From the NCBI GenBank assembly GCA_043101835.1, contig JBICHM010000361.1, positions 1-6,474 on the forward strand: 6,474 nucleotides of DNA, written 5' to 3'. Made by a program: the position numbers and the translations under genes. Below the pieces are notes generated by a model. That model saw only the letters and a list, made by a program, of their open reading frames with translations, did no database searches and was not told the origin of the DNA. This DNA comes from JBICHM01 sp043101835 (GTDB lineage: Bacteria; Planctomycetota; Phycisphaerae; Phycisphaerales; UBA1924). This document shows positions 1 to 6,442 of this stretch, piece after piece (the first letter of the stretch is position 1; each line of letters starts with the position of its first letter).

Positions 1-3000
1 AGCACGGACCCGGGCGCATCGAGGATCCCGCGGATCTCCGGGCACGCGCGGAGCACGCGATCCCACCCCTCGGCCGCGCGCCCCCCGGCGCTCCCGTTCG
101 ACGTCGGCCCGTTCGACGCGGGCGAAAGCGCCGGCGACACCATGCGCAGGAACGCCGGGTTCGCCTGCACGAGCGACCCGTCCGCGCTCGCAACGACGAC
201 TCCGACTCCGGTGTTGTCGAACATCGATCGGAACCGGGCCTCGCTGCGCGCGGTCGCATCGTGGGCCGCCACGAGTTCGCGCGTGCGCTCCTCGACGCGA
301 TGCTCGAGTTCTTCGTTCGCCCGACGCAGCGCCTCGGCCGCCTCGCGCCGGTCGGTGATGTCGCTCACCGAACCGACCATGCGGATCGGCTCGCCCGCAT
401 CGTCGCGCACCACCTTGCCAACCGCGCGCACCCACACCGCGTGCGCGTTCGGGCGCACGACGCGGAACTCGATGTCGAAGGGCGCATCGTGTTCGAGGTG
501 CGCCGTCAGGGCGTGGCGCCACCGCTCGAAGTCGTCGGGGTGCATCGTCTTCGGGAGCGACTCGAAGGACGGCGCGCCGAGCTGCCGGGGGAGGCCATAG
601 ATCTCGAACACCCGGTCGGACCAGAGGATCTGCCCCGATCGGATGTCCCAGTCCCAGATGCCGTCGGTCGAGGCGTCGAGCGCGAGGCGCAGGCGCTCCT
701 CGCTCTCGCGCAGCGCGGCTTCGGCGCGCACCCGGTCCGTGATGTCGTGCGCGAAGGCCAGGACCGACACTACCTCGCCGTCGTCGTCGATCAGGACGGA
801 GTTGTACCACTCGCAGTGCACGACACGACCGTTCTTGGTCATGTTGCGATTGGCGATGACGCTCCGGCGCTCGTCGCCGGCAAGTAGCCGTTCGGCCATC
901 GCCTGGACACGCTCGACATCTGCGGGATGCACAAAGCCGTCGGACCAGGACCGCTGCACAATGTCGTCTGCGGTCCAGCCGAAGACCTCCTCGGCCCGGC
1001 GCGACCAGCGCTTCACCCGGAGCGACGCGTCCCATTCGACGATCGCCAGGGGCGTGTTGTCAACGTGGTAGGTGAGCTGCTGCAGCGCGAGGCGCAGCTG
1101 CTCGGCGGCCCGGCGCTGCTCGGTGACATCGCGCGCCGAGGCCACGGCGCCGGCGATATCACCGCGCTCGTCGATCACCGGGTTGAGCACGTAGTCGAAC
1201 TCGCGGACGTCCTCGCCGACCGCGTACTTCGATTCGCCGTGCTCCGCGACGCCGAGTTCAAGCACGCGCGTCCGCTGCTCGATGAACTGGCGGTACAGCT
1301 CAATCGGCTGCCCGAGTTCCTCGACCCGTTTGCCCCGCAGCGCCTCCGTCGTGGCGCCGAGGAGGCGTTCGGCCGCCGGATTCAGGTAACTGAAGCCCCC
1401 GTCGGCGTCGTACATGAAGACCAGGTCGCTTGATGCGCCGAGCACCGTCTCGAGGGTGTTGCGCTGGGTGCGCAGCTCGCCGTTGAGCCGCTGCATCTGC
1501 AGCTCGGCCTCCTTGGCCGCGGTGACATCCTCGGCGAGACCGGCGATGCGCGCGGGGCCGCCGTCGACGCGCGGCTCCAGCAGCGCGCCCTTATCCCGGA
1601 TCCAGCGCACTTCGCCATCGGGGCGGACGATGCGGTACTCCTCGCCGTACTCCGCCGGCCCCTTCCCGTTGAGCCAGTTCTCGAAGGCCGCGCGCACCCG
1701 GGGGCGATCGTCCTCGTGGATGGCGTCATTCCAGAGCCACGGGCGCCGGTAGATCTCGTCGGGCTGCCGGCCCCAGATCGTCTCGAACGCCGGGCTCACG
1801 AAGCGCACTGAGAGCGGGGGGCCCTCGGCGAACCAGAACACCGCGTCGATCGACTCGGCAAGGTTGCGGAACCGACGCTCGCTCTCGGCCAGCGCTTCTT
1901 CATCGCGCAGGCGGCTGATCGCGATGCCCGAGAGCTGCGCGACGGCGCGCAGCGTCTCAAGGTCGTCGGGCGTCGGTTCGCGCGCCCCGGAGAACGACAT
2001 TGAGAACGATCCGATCACGCCGGCGCCCGCGTCCCGGATCGGCTCCGACCAGCACGCCGCAATGCCCATCTGCTCAACCACCCACTGGAACGCCGACCAG
2101 TTCGGATGCGTTCGCGTGTCGGCTGCGATGACCCGTCGACCCTCCGCCACGCAGGCAGGACAGGACCCTGCGCCGGCCTCGGCCTGCAGGCCGTTCACGC
2201 CGTCGATGTACGCCTGGGGCAGGTTTGGCGCGCTGAGCACGCGGAGGCGCTCGTCATCATCGATCACCGTCACCATGCAATGGGCGCCGGGCAGCAGTCG
2301 CTCGACGGCAAGCGCGATCGTCTCGAGCGTCTCGGACAGGTCCGCGCCGGCCGCGATCTTCTCGAGCGCCTCGGTGCGCACCTCCAGCCGGCCTTCGGAA
2401 AGGCGACGCTCGGTCAGATCAACGCTCGTGCCGAGCAGCTCATCGGCCGAGCCGGACTCGTCGGTGATCACCTCGACCGCCGACTGGATCGTCCGGCGCA
2501 CACCGTCCGGCCGGATGATGTCGAACTCAAAGACGCTCGGGCGGCGGTCGTTGAGCGCATCGGAGACGATCCGCCTGCACCGCTCCCGGTCGTCCGGATG
2601 CACGAGTGCGAGCCACCCCTCGAGCGTCGGCGTGTGCTGGTCCGGCGTCACCCCGTAAAGGCGATACTGCCCGTCGGACCAGTGCGCCCGGTCCGCGCCG
2701 ACCTCCCATCGCCACGACCCGAACCCCGTGATGCGCTGCGCGAGCGCCAGAGCCTGCTCGCGCTCGCGGAGGCGCTCCTCCGCGAGACGCAGCGCCGTCA
2801 CATCGCGTCCGATGGAGACGAGCTCGATCAGCTCGCCGTCGGCGCTGAAGATGCCGCGATCGGTCCACTGCTGCCAGCCGAGGGAGCCGTCCGCGTTGAT
2901 GACCCGGTGCTCGTCGAAGAATGTCGGCTGCTCGAGCGACACACTCGCCATCTTCTCGCGCACCGCGGCCTTGTCCGACTCGGGGATCAGATCGAAGAAG

Positions 3001-4583
3001 TTCGACCCGACGAGGTCCTCGCGCGCCCGTCCGAACTGGGCGCAGTACGCGTCGTTGACGAACAGAAGCGTGCCGTCGCGTCGGCACCGGACCACGAACT
3101 CGCCCTGTGTGGCGACGAGCGCCTGAAACCGCTCCTCGCTGAGGCGCAGCATGCGATCGCGCTCGTCGCTGTCGGAGAGGTCGGTGACAAGCACCACAGC
3201 GCCGGTGTACCGCCCCTCGCCGTCGTGCAGCGGGCCGAACGAGAATCGCGCTGTGGACCTGGCGCCGTCGCTCCGCTCGACGACGATAGCGCTCTCCGTC
3301 GGTGATCCCGCGTGGCAACGCTCGAGGGCGCGCACGAGCGTCTCCTCACGCACGCCCGCGAGCGCCTCGGCGCCGGGCCGGCCGATGAGGGACGGGCCGT
3401 CGCAGCCGAGGATCTCCTCGAATCGCCGGCTCACGAACGAAGTGCGATCCTCGCTGTCGAGCACCCACACACCCTCGCGAGCGGCGTCGACGATCGTCTT
3501 GTACAGGCGCTCGCTTGTGTCCAGCGCATCCTCGGCGCGCTCCAGATCCGTCACGTCGAGCACGACCACCGCCACGCTCTCGACATCGCCTCGCTCGCCG
3601 AGCAGCGGCAGGTAACTGGCGTGGAAGACCCGCTCGTCGCCGTCACTGGCGCCGGGAATTCGCACGACGACGCCGGTCCGCGACTCGCCGTCCGCGAAGA
3701 CGCCGCGGATGACCGATCCAACGCGTTCGGCGACGTGCGGCGCCACCTCCCCGACCGTGCGCCCGACCATCGCCTCTGGCGTGCCGCCATCGATGGCGGC
3801 GAGGCGCTCGTTGATCCGCAGGTACCGCAGGTCGCGATCGAGCAGCGCGACGCCGAATGAACTCGACCGGAAGAGCGCATCGAACTCAGCCATCCGCCGG
3901 ATTGCGTCCCGGCGCGTCTCCCGATAGGCATTGAAGAGCAGCAGCGCTGAGACCGGCGCCAGCACAAGTCCCGCGAGTCCGGAGAGCACGAGCCATGGAA
4001 GCGTCGCCCGCGTGACCGCCGCCTGCACGGCCGCCTGCGAAGTGAGCACCAGCATCGCGCCGCCATCGGCAAGGTCCGCGAGCCCGACGATCTGCGCCTC
4101 GTCGCCGAAGAGCCGGGCGCGTCCGAGGTAGTCCTCGCCGGTGTTCAGAATCGATGCGATAGTCCGGTCGCCGGCATCGCCGCGGATGACCGCTGCGCCG
4201 ACCTCTGCGCCGACCATGCTCGGGTCGCCGGAATGGACGCGAACGACGCCGCCGGAATCGACGATGCAGAACGACCGCGACGCGGCGCCAGCCCCCCGGA
4301 TGTCCTCCCAGGCGCCGGTGAGTTCCACATGCGCCTCGTCGACGCCCGGGGCGTCGGGCTCGCCGTGGTGGGCGTCGAGGTGCGACGCCAGGCGCGACAT
4401 CGATTCGGCGATCGCGAAGTTGGTCCGCTCAATCGCGCTGAGGGTGCTGTTCCGCGTCAGCCGGACTTCGATCAGACCGCCGGCGAGCAGCAGGACGCTG
4501 GCCACAAGCAGGAGGGCCAGGGCGAGGCGGACTCGCCCCTCGGGCCGCCTGGTCGTCTCCCGCGACTCGTCGCGATTCGTCAT
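1..4583 (-). CDS. Giant membrane-anchored multi-PAS/GAF sensor protein, probably a histidine kinase (C-terminus outside window)
   Basis: The frame is open for 1527 complete codons from the ATG at 4583 to the left edge. An in-frame TAA at 4638-4640, with no other ATG, GTG or TTG between, makes this the only plausible start. Order of parts by residue: basic N-terminus, TM 20-38, extracytoplasmic segment 39-194, TM 195-217, PAS 234-347, 358-468, 483-596 and 609-724, GAF 741-892, PAS 902-1021, 1042-1154, 1169-1283 and 1295-1411, coiled coil 1412-1447, and the first part of a ninth PAS from 1448. Most units end in the PAC-type (D)(V/I)T(D/E) signature and are joined by 'SEERLR'-like linkers. In known families such arrays sense small molecules, redox state or light and drive a C-terminal output. 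No HisKA, HATPase, GGDEF or phosphatase motif is visible here, so the kinase call is inferred from architecture. The Shine-Dalgarno is poor: AGGAGAGG lies about 20 bases upstream of the ATG. Multi-PAS sensor is certain; the output type is not. Confidence 0.93.
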   Translation of the reverse strand, partial: MTNRDESRETTRRPEGRVRLALALLLVASVLLLAGGLIEVRLTRNSTLSAIERTNFAIAESMSRLASHLDAHHGEPDAPGVDEAHVELTGAWEDIRGAGAASRSFCIVDSGGVVRVHSGDPSMVGAEVGAAVIRGDAGDRTIASILNTGEDYLGRARLFGDEAQIVGLADLADGGAMLVLTSQAAVQAAVTRATLPWLVLSGLAGLVLAPVSALLLFNAYRETRRDAIRRMAEFDALFRSSSFGVALLDRDLRYLRINERLAAIDGGTPEAMVGRTVGEVAPHVAERVGSVIRGVFADGESRTGVVVRIPGASDGDERVFHASYLPLLGERGDVESVAVVVLDVTDLERAEDALDTSERLYKTIVDAAREGVWVLDSEDRTSFVSRRFEEILGCDGPSLIGRPGAEALAGVREETLVRALERCHAGSPTESAIVVERSDGARSTARFSFGPLHDGEGRYTGAVVLVTDLSDSDERDRMLRLSEERFQALVATQGEFVVRCRRDGTLLFVNDAYCAQFGRAREDLVGSNFFDLIPESDKAAVREKMASVSLEQPTFFDEHRVINADGSLGWQQWTDRGIFSADGELIELVSIGRDVTALRLAEERLREREQALALAQRITGFGSWRWEVGADRAHWSDGQYRLYGVTPDQHTPTLEGWLALVHPDDRERCRRIVSDALNDRRPSVFEFDIIRPDGVRRTIQSAVEVITDESGSADELLGTSVDLTERRLSEGRLEVRTEALEKIAAGADLSETLETIALAVERLLPGAHCMVTVIDDDERLRVLSAPNLPQAYIDGVNGLQAEAGAGSCPACVAEGRRVIAADTRTHPNWSAFQWVVEQMGIAACWSEPIRDAGAGVIGSFSMSFSGAREPTPDDLETLRAVAQLSGIAISRLRDEEALAESERRFRNLAESIDAVFWFAEGPPLSVRFVSPAFETIWGRQPDEIYRRPWLWNDAIHEDDRPRVRAAFENWLNGKGPAEYGEEYRIVRPDGEVRWIRDKGALLEPRVDGGPARIAGLAEDVTAAKEAELQMQRLNGELRTQRNTLETVLGASSDLVFMYDADGGFSYLNPAAERLLGATTEALRGKRVEELGQPIELYRQFIEQRTRVLELGVAEHGESKYAVGEDVREFDYVLNPVIDERGDIAGAVASARDVTEQRRAAEQLRLALQQLTYHVDNTPLAIVEWDASLRVKRWSRRAEEVFGWTADDIVQRSWSDGFVHPADVERVQAMAERLLAGDERRSVIANRNMTKNGRVVHCEWYNSVLIDDDGEVVSVLAFAHDITDRVRAEAALRESEERLRLALDASTDGIWDWDIRSGQILWSDRVFEIYGLPRQLGAPSFESLPKTMHPDDFERWRHALTAHLEHDAPFDIEFRVVRPNAHAVWVRAVGKVVRDDAGEPIRMVGSVSDITDRREAAEALRRANEELEHRVEERTRELVAAHDATARSEARFRSMFDNTGVGVVVASADGSLVQANPAFLRMVSPALSPASNGPTSNGSAGGRAAEGWDRVLRACPEIRGILDAPGSV
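3..350 (-). other. Coiled-coil signalling helix and partial ninth PAS domain
   Basis: Residues 1412-1447 form a charged heptad-rich helix containing NEELEHRVEERTRELVAAH, the type of linker commonly found just before the last sensory unit or the kinase core. A ninth PAS starts at about 1448 (SEARFRSMFDNTGVGVVV, then DGSLVQANPAFLRM). It carries a low-complexity Ser/Asn/Gly/Pro loop around 1483-1500 and is cut by the window edge. The position of this helix suggests the output domain follows soon after, but nothing of it is present. Confidence 0.8.
93..122. repeat. 15-bp imperfect tandem duplication inside the ninth PAS coding region
   Basis: The 11-mer cccgttcgacg occurs at 93-103 and again at 108-118, giving a 15-bp period with 13 of 15 positions matching over the two units. 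On the minus strand it encodes a repeated Ser-Asn-Gly within 'ASNGPTSNGSAGG', a flexible loop. The period is a multiple of three, so the frame is kept. It looks like local slippage in a permissive loop. Confidence 0.6.
351..1880 (-). other. Second PAS array (PAS5-PAS8) of the sensor protein
   Basis: Four PAS/PAC units lie at nucleotide ranges 1521-1880, 1122-1460, 735-1079 and 351-701. PAS5 (EDDRPRV, then EEYRIVRPDGEVRWIRDKG) and PAS8 (MHPDDFERW, then EFRVVRPNAHAVWVRAVG) look like PAS_3-fold domains. PAS6 has 'GGFSYLNPAAERLLG' and a closing ARDVTEQRRAAEQL. PAS7 has 'VFGWTADDIV' and FVHPADVERV and closes with AHDITDRVRAE. The units are diverged in sequence, so this is not a recent tandem duplication. 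Confidence 0.85.
1908..2363 (-). other. GAF domain inserted between PAS4 and PAS5
   Basis: Residues about 741-892 follow the bacterial GAF pattern: a leading helix (LEKIAAGADLSETLETIALAVERLLPG), the strand CMVTVIDDDERLRVL, then GSCPACVAEGRRVIAADTRTHPNW and GIAACWSEPIRDAGAGVIGSFSM, and a closing helix rich in DLETLRAVAQLSGIAISRL. GAF domains bind small ligands, nucleotides or chromophores. A CPAC dithiol pair (C808 and C811) occupies the place where relatives usually carry a single 'SCG' cysteine. The bilin-attachment context of phytochromes is not apparent. Confidence 0.85.
2412..3884 (-). other. First PAS array (PAS1-PAS4) of the sensor protein
   Basis: Four consecutive PAS/PAC units lie at nucleotide ranges 3543-3884, 3180-3512, 2796-3137 and 2412-2759. 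PAS1 directly follows the second membrane span. PAS3 has the classic core 'DGTLLFVNDAYC..FG' and ends in GRDVTAL. PAS4 is of the PAS_3-fold type: GFGSWRWEV at its start, W-x-x-x-VHPDDRERC in the middle, and FDIIRPDGVRR before VDLTERR. No LOV cysteine motif (GRNCRFLQ-like) and no obvious haem-binding pattern was seen, so the ligands are unknown. Confidence 0.85.
3933..4526 (-). other. N-terminal TM - extracytoplasmic sensor - TM module of the PAS protein
   Basis: Residues 20-38 (rich in Leu, Ala and Val) and 195-217 (starting LPWLVL) are two clear hydrophobic spans, flanked by Arg-rich cytoplasmic stretches at 11-19 and 221-230. This is the usual topology of a periplasmic-sensing kinase with both tails in the cytoplasm. 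The roughly 155 residues between them contain FCIVDSGGVVRVHSG near 105-119, followed by P121 and VG124-125. This resembles the strand-turn-strand and following 'P..VG' of Cache-type domains. The Cache assignment is tentative; a profile search would settle it. No ligand-binding residues can be named. Confidence 0.6.
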
Positions 4584-4656
4584 CGCCGGATGCCGTCCCC
4601 CACCCTCTCCTGCAAGCCTCGAATCACCGACCGCATCTTAGGAGTTCCTCGGGGAG

Positions 4657-4676
4657 ATACGGAAGCCGGATACGGA
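4657..4676. repeat. Short direct repeat atacgga x2 in the divergent spacer
   Basis: The 7-mer atacgga occurs at 4657-4663 and 4670-4676, 13 bp start to start. It lies about 75-95 bp upstream of the sensor gene start and about 280 bp upstream of the peptidase. The spacing is not a clean helical turn. It could be a regulator half-site pair or chance; there is no further support. Confidence 0.25.
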
Positions 4677-4901
4677 TTTCTGCACGCAAAAACCCTTGGC
4701 GCCATCCGCACGACGCCCGATCCGTGCCATTTCCGTGCGGGCAAGTCCCGGGTGGCTGGCGGGCATTCCGCGTCGGAGGACCGGCGACGGGACGCAACCG
4801 CATCGGGCCGACCACGCTAGAACCCGTCCGAGAGAGATCCTGCCGATCGGGGATCGTGTGTTCGACAGTGCATCCGGGCGGCGCCGGGGGCCGCTGGTGT
4901 C

Positions 4902-4914
4902 GTCGCGCCGCGAC
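4902..4914. promoter_or_regulatory. 13-bp perfect palindrome gtcgcg-c-cgcgac, possible operator
   Basis: Six complementary bases flank a single central base, 43 bp upstream of the peptidase ATG. The one-base centre makes it unsuitable as an RNA hairpin but compatible with a dimeric DNA-binding protein. Short CG-rich palindromes arise by chance in sequence of this composition, so this is only a candidate. Confidence 0.2.
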
Positions 4915-4944
4915 TACCGGCTCGGCCATCCGTTCACGCCACCC

Positions 4945-4948
4945 GGAG
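4945..4948 (+). promoter_or_regulatory. Ribosome binding site (GGAG) of the M28 peptidase
   Basis: GGAG ends nine bases before the ATG at 4958, a normal Shine-Dalgarno spacing. It decides the start in favour of 4958 over in-frame starts further upstream, in agreement with the signal peptide that begins there. Confidence 0.65.
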
Positions 4949-4957
4949 CCCCGATCG

Positions 4958-6442
4958 ATGAAACGCCTGCTCGCCCTGAGCCTCGTCGCCACGACCCTCC
5001 CCCTCGCCCCGGCCGCCCTCGCGGACGAACCGGTCGACCTCGACGCCGTCGCGCGCATCCGCGACGAAGGCTTCGGCAACTCGAAGATCATGGACATGAT
5101 CTGGCACCTGACCGACCACCTCGGCCCACGCCTGAGCAACTCGCCGCAGGAGCGCATGGCGCAGCTGTGGACCGCGGACAAACTCGACGAGATGGGCCTC
5201 GAGAACGCCCGCCTCGAGCCCTACGGCGAGTTCGGGCGCGGCTGGACCTTCGAAAAGGTCACCGTCGAGATGACCCACCCCACCTACATGCCCATGATCG
5301 CCATTCCCGAGGCGTGGACGCCCGGCACGGGCGGCGTCATCGAGGGCGAGCCGGTGCTGCTCGACTTCAACTCCGTGGAAGAGGTCGAGGCATTCGATGG
5401 CGACCTGAAGGGCAGGATCGTCCTCATGGGCGGGCCCGTGGATGTCAACACGCCCTTCGATCCCATCGCCGAGCGCCACGACCACGGCAGCCTCGAAGAG
5501 ATCTTCATGGCGCCCGAGGGGCGGAGCGGCGGCGGGTGGGACCCCGCGCGCATTGAGGAGTTCCGTCGCCGGCGCGCCGTGCAGCGCGCGGTCACCGAAA
5601 AACTGCGCGAGGCCGGCGCCGCCGCGATCCTCGAGACCAACACCAGCCGCGGGTCCTACGGCGTCTTCTTCGTCGGCTCCGGCGGCTCGCGCGACATCGA
5701 CGCCGAGCCCGCGATCCCGTCGATCATCGTTGCGCCCGAGCACTACAACCGCGTCGCGCGCCTCCTCCAGAACGACCACAAAGTCGAGATGCGCGTCGAG
5801 GTGCAGGCCACCTTCCACGATGACGACCTGACCGGGCGCAACATCATCGCCGAGATCCCGGGCACGGACCCCGATCTGAAGGACGAGGTCGTCATCATCG
5901 GCGGGCACTTCGACTCCTGGCACGCCGGCACCGGCGCGACCGACAACGGCGCCTCCTGCGCCGTCGCCATGGAGGCGGCGCGCATCATCGTCGACGCCGG
6001 CCTCAAGCCCCGGCGCACGATCCGCGTCGCGCTCTGGTCCGGCGAGGAGCAGGGCCTGCTCGGCTCCCGCGGCTACGTCGCCAGGCACTTCGCCGACCGC
6101 GACACCATGGAGACCACCGACGAGTACGACAACTTTGTCGCGTACTTCAACATGGACAACGGCGCCGGACGCTTCCGCGGCATCTACTGCCAGTCCAACG
6201 CCGCCGTGCGCCCCATCTTCGAGGCATGGATGGCGCCTCTGAAGGACCTGGGCATGACCACCGCGACGATCCGCGACACCGGCTCGACCGACCACACGCC
6301 CTTCGACGCCGTCGGCCTGCCCGGTTTCCAGTTCATCCAGGACCGCGTGGATTACTTCTCGCGCACGCACCATTCCAACATGGATGTGTACGAGCGCGTG
6401 ATCCCCGCTGATGTCATGCAGGCGGCGTTGGACTGGCAGTAG
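4958..6442 (+). CDS. Secreted M28-family zinc metallopeptidase (carboxypeptidase Q-like), apparent C-terminus suspect
   Basis: This 494-residue reading frame begins with a signal peptide: MKR, a hydrophobic stretch, then ALA before D23, the likely cleavage site. Residues about 28-120 match the N-terminal part of PA-containing M28 peptidases (LTDHLGPRLSNS; GRGWTFEKV; AWTPGTGG). Residues about 125-290 form a PA-like region with a charged insertion. The catalytic domain carries the M28 set: H317 in GGHFDSW, bridging D329 in GATDNGAS, general base E363 and ligand E364 in SGEEQGLLGS, D400 in FNMDNGAG, and H472 in THHSNMDVYERV. The HxDSW...GATDNG pattern is that of carboxypeptidase Q relatives, which release amino acids from peptides; exact substrate is unknown. 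All metal ligands are present. The protein stops 22 residues after H472, whereas relatives as I know them continue with a further helix. The final codons and TAG fall in the inverted copy at 6421-6474, so the end is probably artificial. Confidence 0.92.
   Translation: MKRLLALSLVATTLPLAPAALADEPVDLDAVARIRDEGFGNSKIMDMIWHLTDHLGPRLSNSPQERMAQLWTADKLDEMGLENARLEPYGEFGRGWTFEKVTVEMTHPTYMPMIAIPEAWTPGTGGVIEGEPVLLDFNSVEEVEAFDGDLKGRIVLMGGPVDVNTPFDPIAERHDHGSLEEIFMAPEGRSGGGWDPARIEEFRRRRAVQRAVTEKLREAGAAAILETNTSRGSYGVFFVGSGGSRDIDAEPAIPSIIVAPEHYNRVARLLQNDHKVEMRVEVQATFHDDDLTGRNIIAEIPGTDPDLKDEVVIIGGHFDSWHAGTGATDNGASCAVAMEAARIIVDAGLKPRRTIRVALWSGEEQGLLGSRGYVARHFADRDTMETTDEYDNFVAYFNMDNGAGRFRGIYCQSNAAVRPIFEAWMAPLKDLGMTTATIRDTGSTDHTPFDAVGLPGFQFIQDRVDYFSRTHHSNMDVYERVIPADVMQAALDWQ
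6152..6205 (+). repeat. Left arm of a 54-bp perfect inverted repeat (inside the M28 gene)
   Basis: This segment encodes the MDNGAG region of the peptidase, including zinc ligand D400, and is ordinary coding sequence of the gene. Its exact reverse complement (54 of 54 bases) appears at 6421-6474. It is therefore taken as the original and the right-edge copy as the secondary one. The next base outward breaks the match (6206 against 6420). Confidence 0.97.

Larger units (their letters stand above)
4584..4957. other. Divergent intergenic region between the sensor gene and the peptidase gene
   Basis: This 374-bp stretch holds no convincing gene. It must contain the promoters of both divergent genes, but no clear -35/-10 pair is visible. 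On the minus strand TAAGAT (4635-4640) matches 4 of 6 bases of a sigma-70 -10 box, without a good -35. The frame of the peptidase stays open upstream to about 4724, but that part reads as Arg/Gly/Pro-rich sequence with no recognisable family features, before a clean signal peptide begins at 4958; it is treated as untranslated leader. A direct repeat (4657-4676) and a palindrome (4902-4914) are described separately. No tRNA, riboswitch or intrinsic terminator was recognised. Confidence 0.6.

Noticed and set aside
2106..3305. Long plus-strand open frame (399 codons) opposite the PAS protein
   Set aside because: It is antisense to a minus-strand frame with clear PAS and GAF signatures throughout. 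Its translation is Arg/Ala/Val-rich without family motifs, as expected of a shadow frame in high-GC DNA.
351..3884. Recent tandem duplication of PAS units at DNA level
   Set aside because: The units share only family signatures and linker wording; their sequences are well diverged and no long nucleotide repeats were found among them.
4879..4886. cggcgccg palindrome as a hairpin terminator or operator
   Set aside because: Eight-base self-complementary GC words are expected by chance in this composition, and no stem with loop or T-tract accompanies it.
4724..4957. N-terminal extension of the peptidase from an upstream in-frame ATG
   Set aside because: The extension would bury the signal peptide at residue 79, shows no family similarity, and ignores the GGAG site correctly spaced before 4958.
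4934..6373. Long minus-strand open frame (479 codons) opposite the M28 peptidase
   Set aside because: The opposite strand carries a signal peptide and the complete M28 metal-binding set. The antisense translation is a Val/Gly/Asp/Ala-rich shadow caused by third-position G/C bias.
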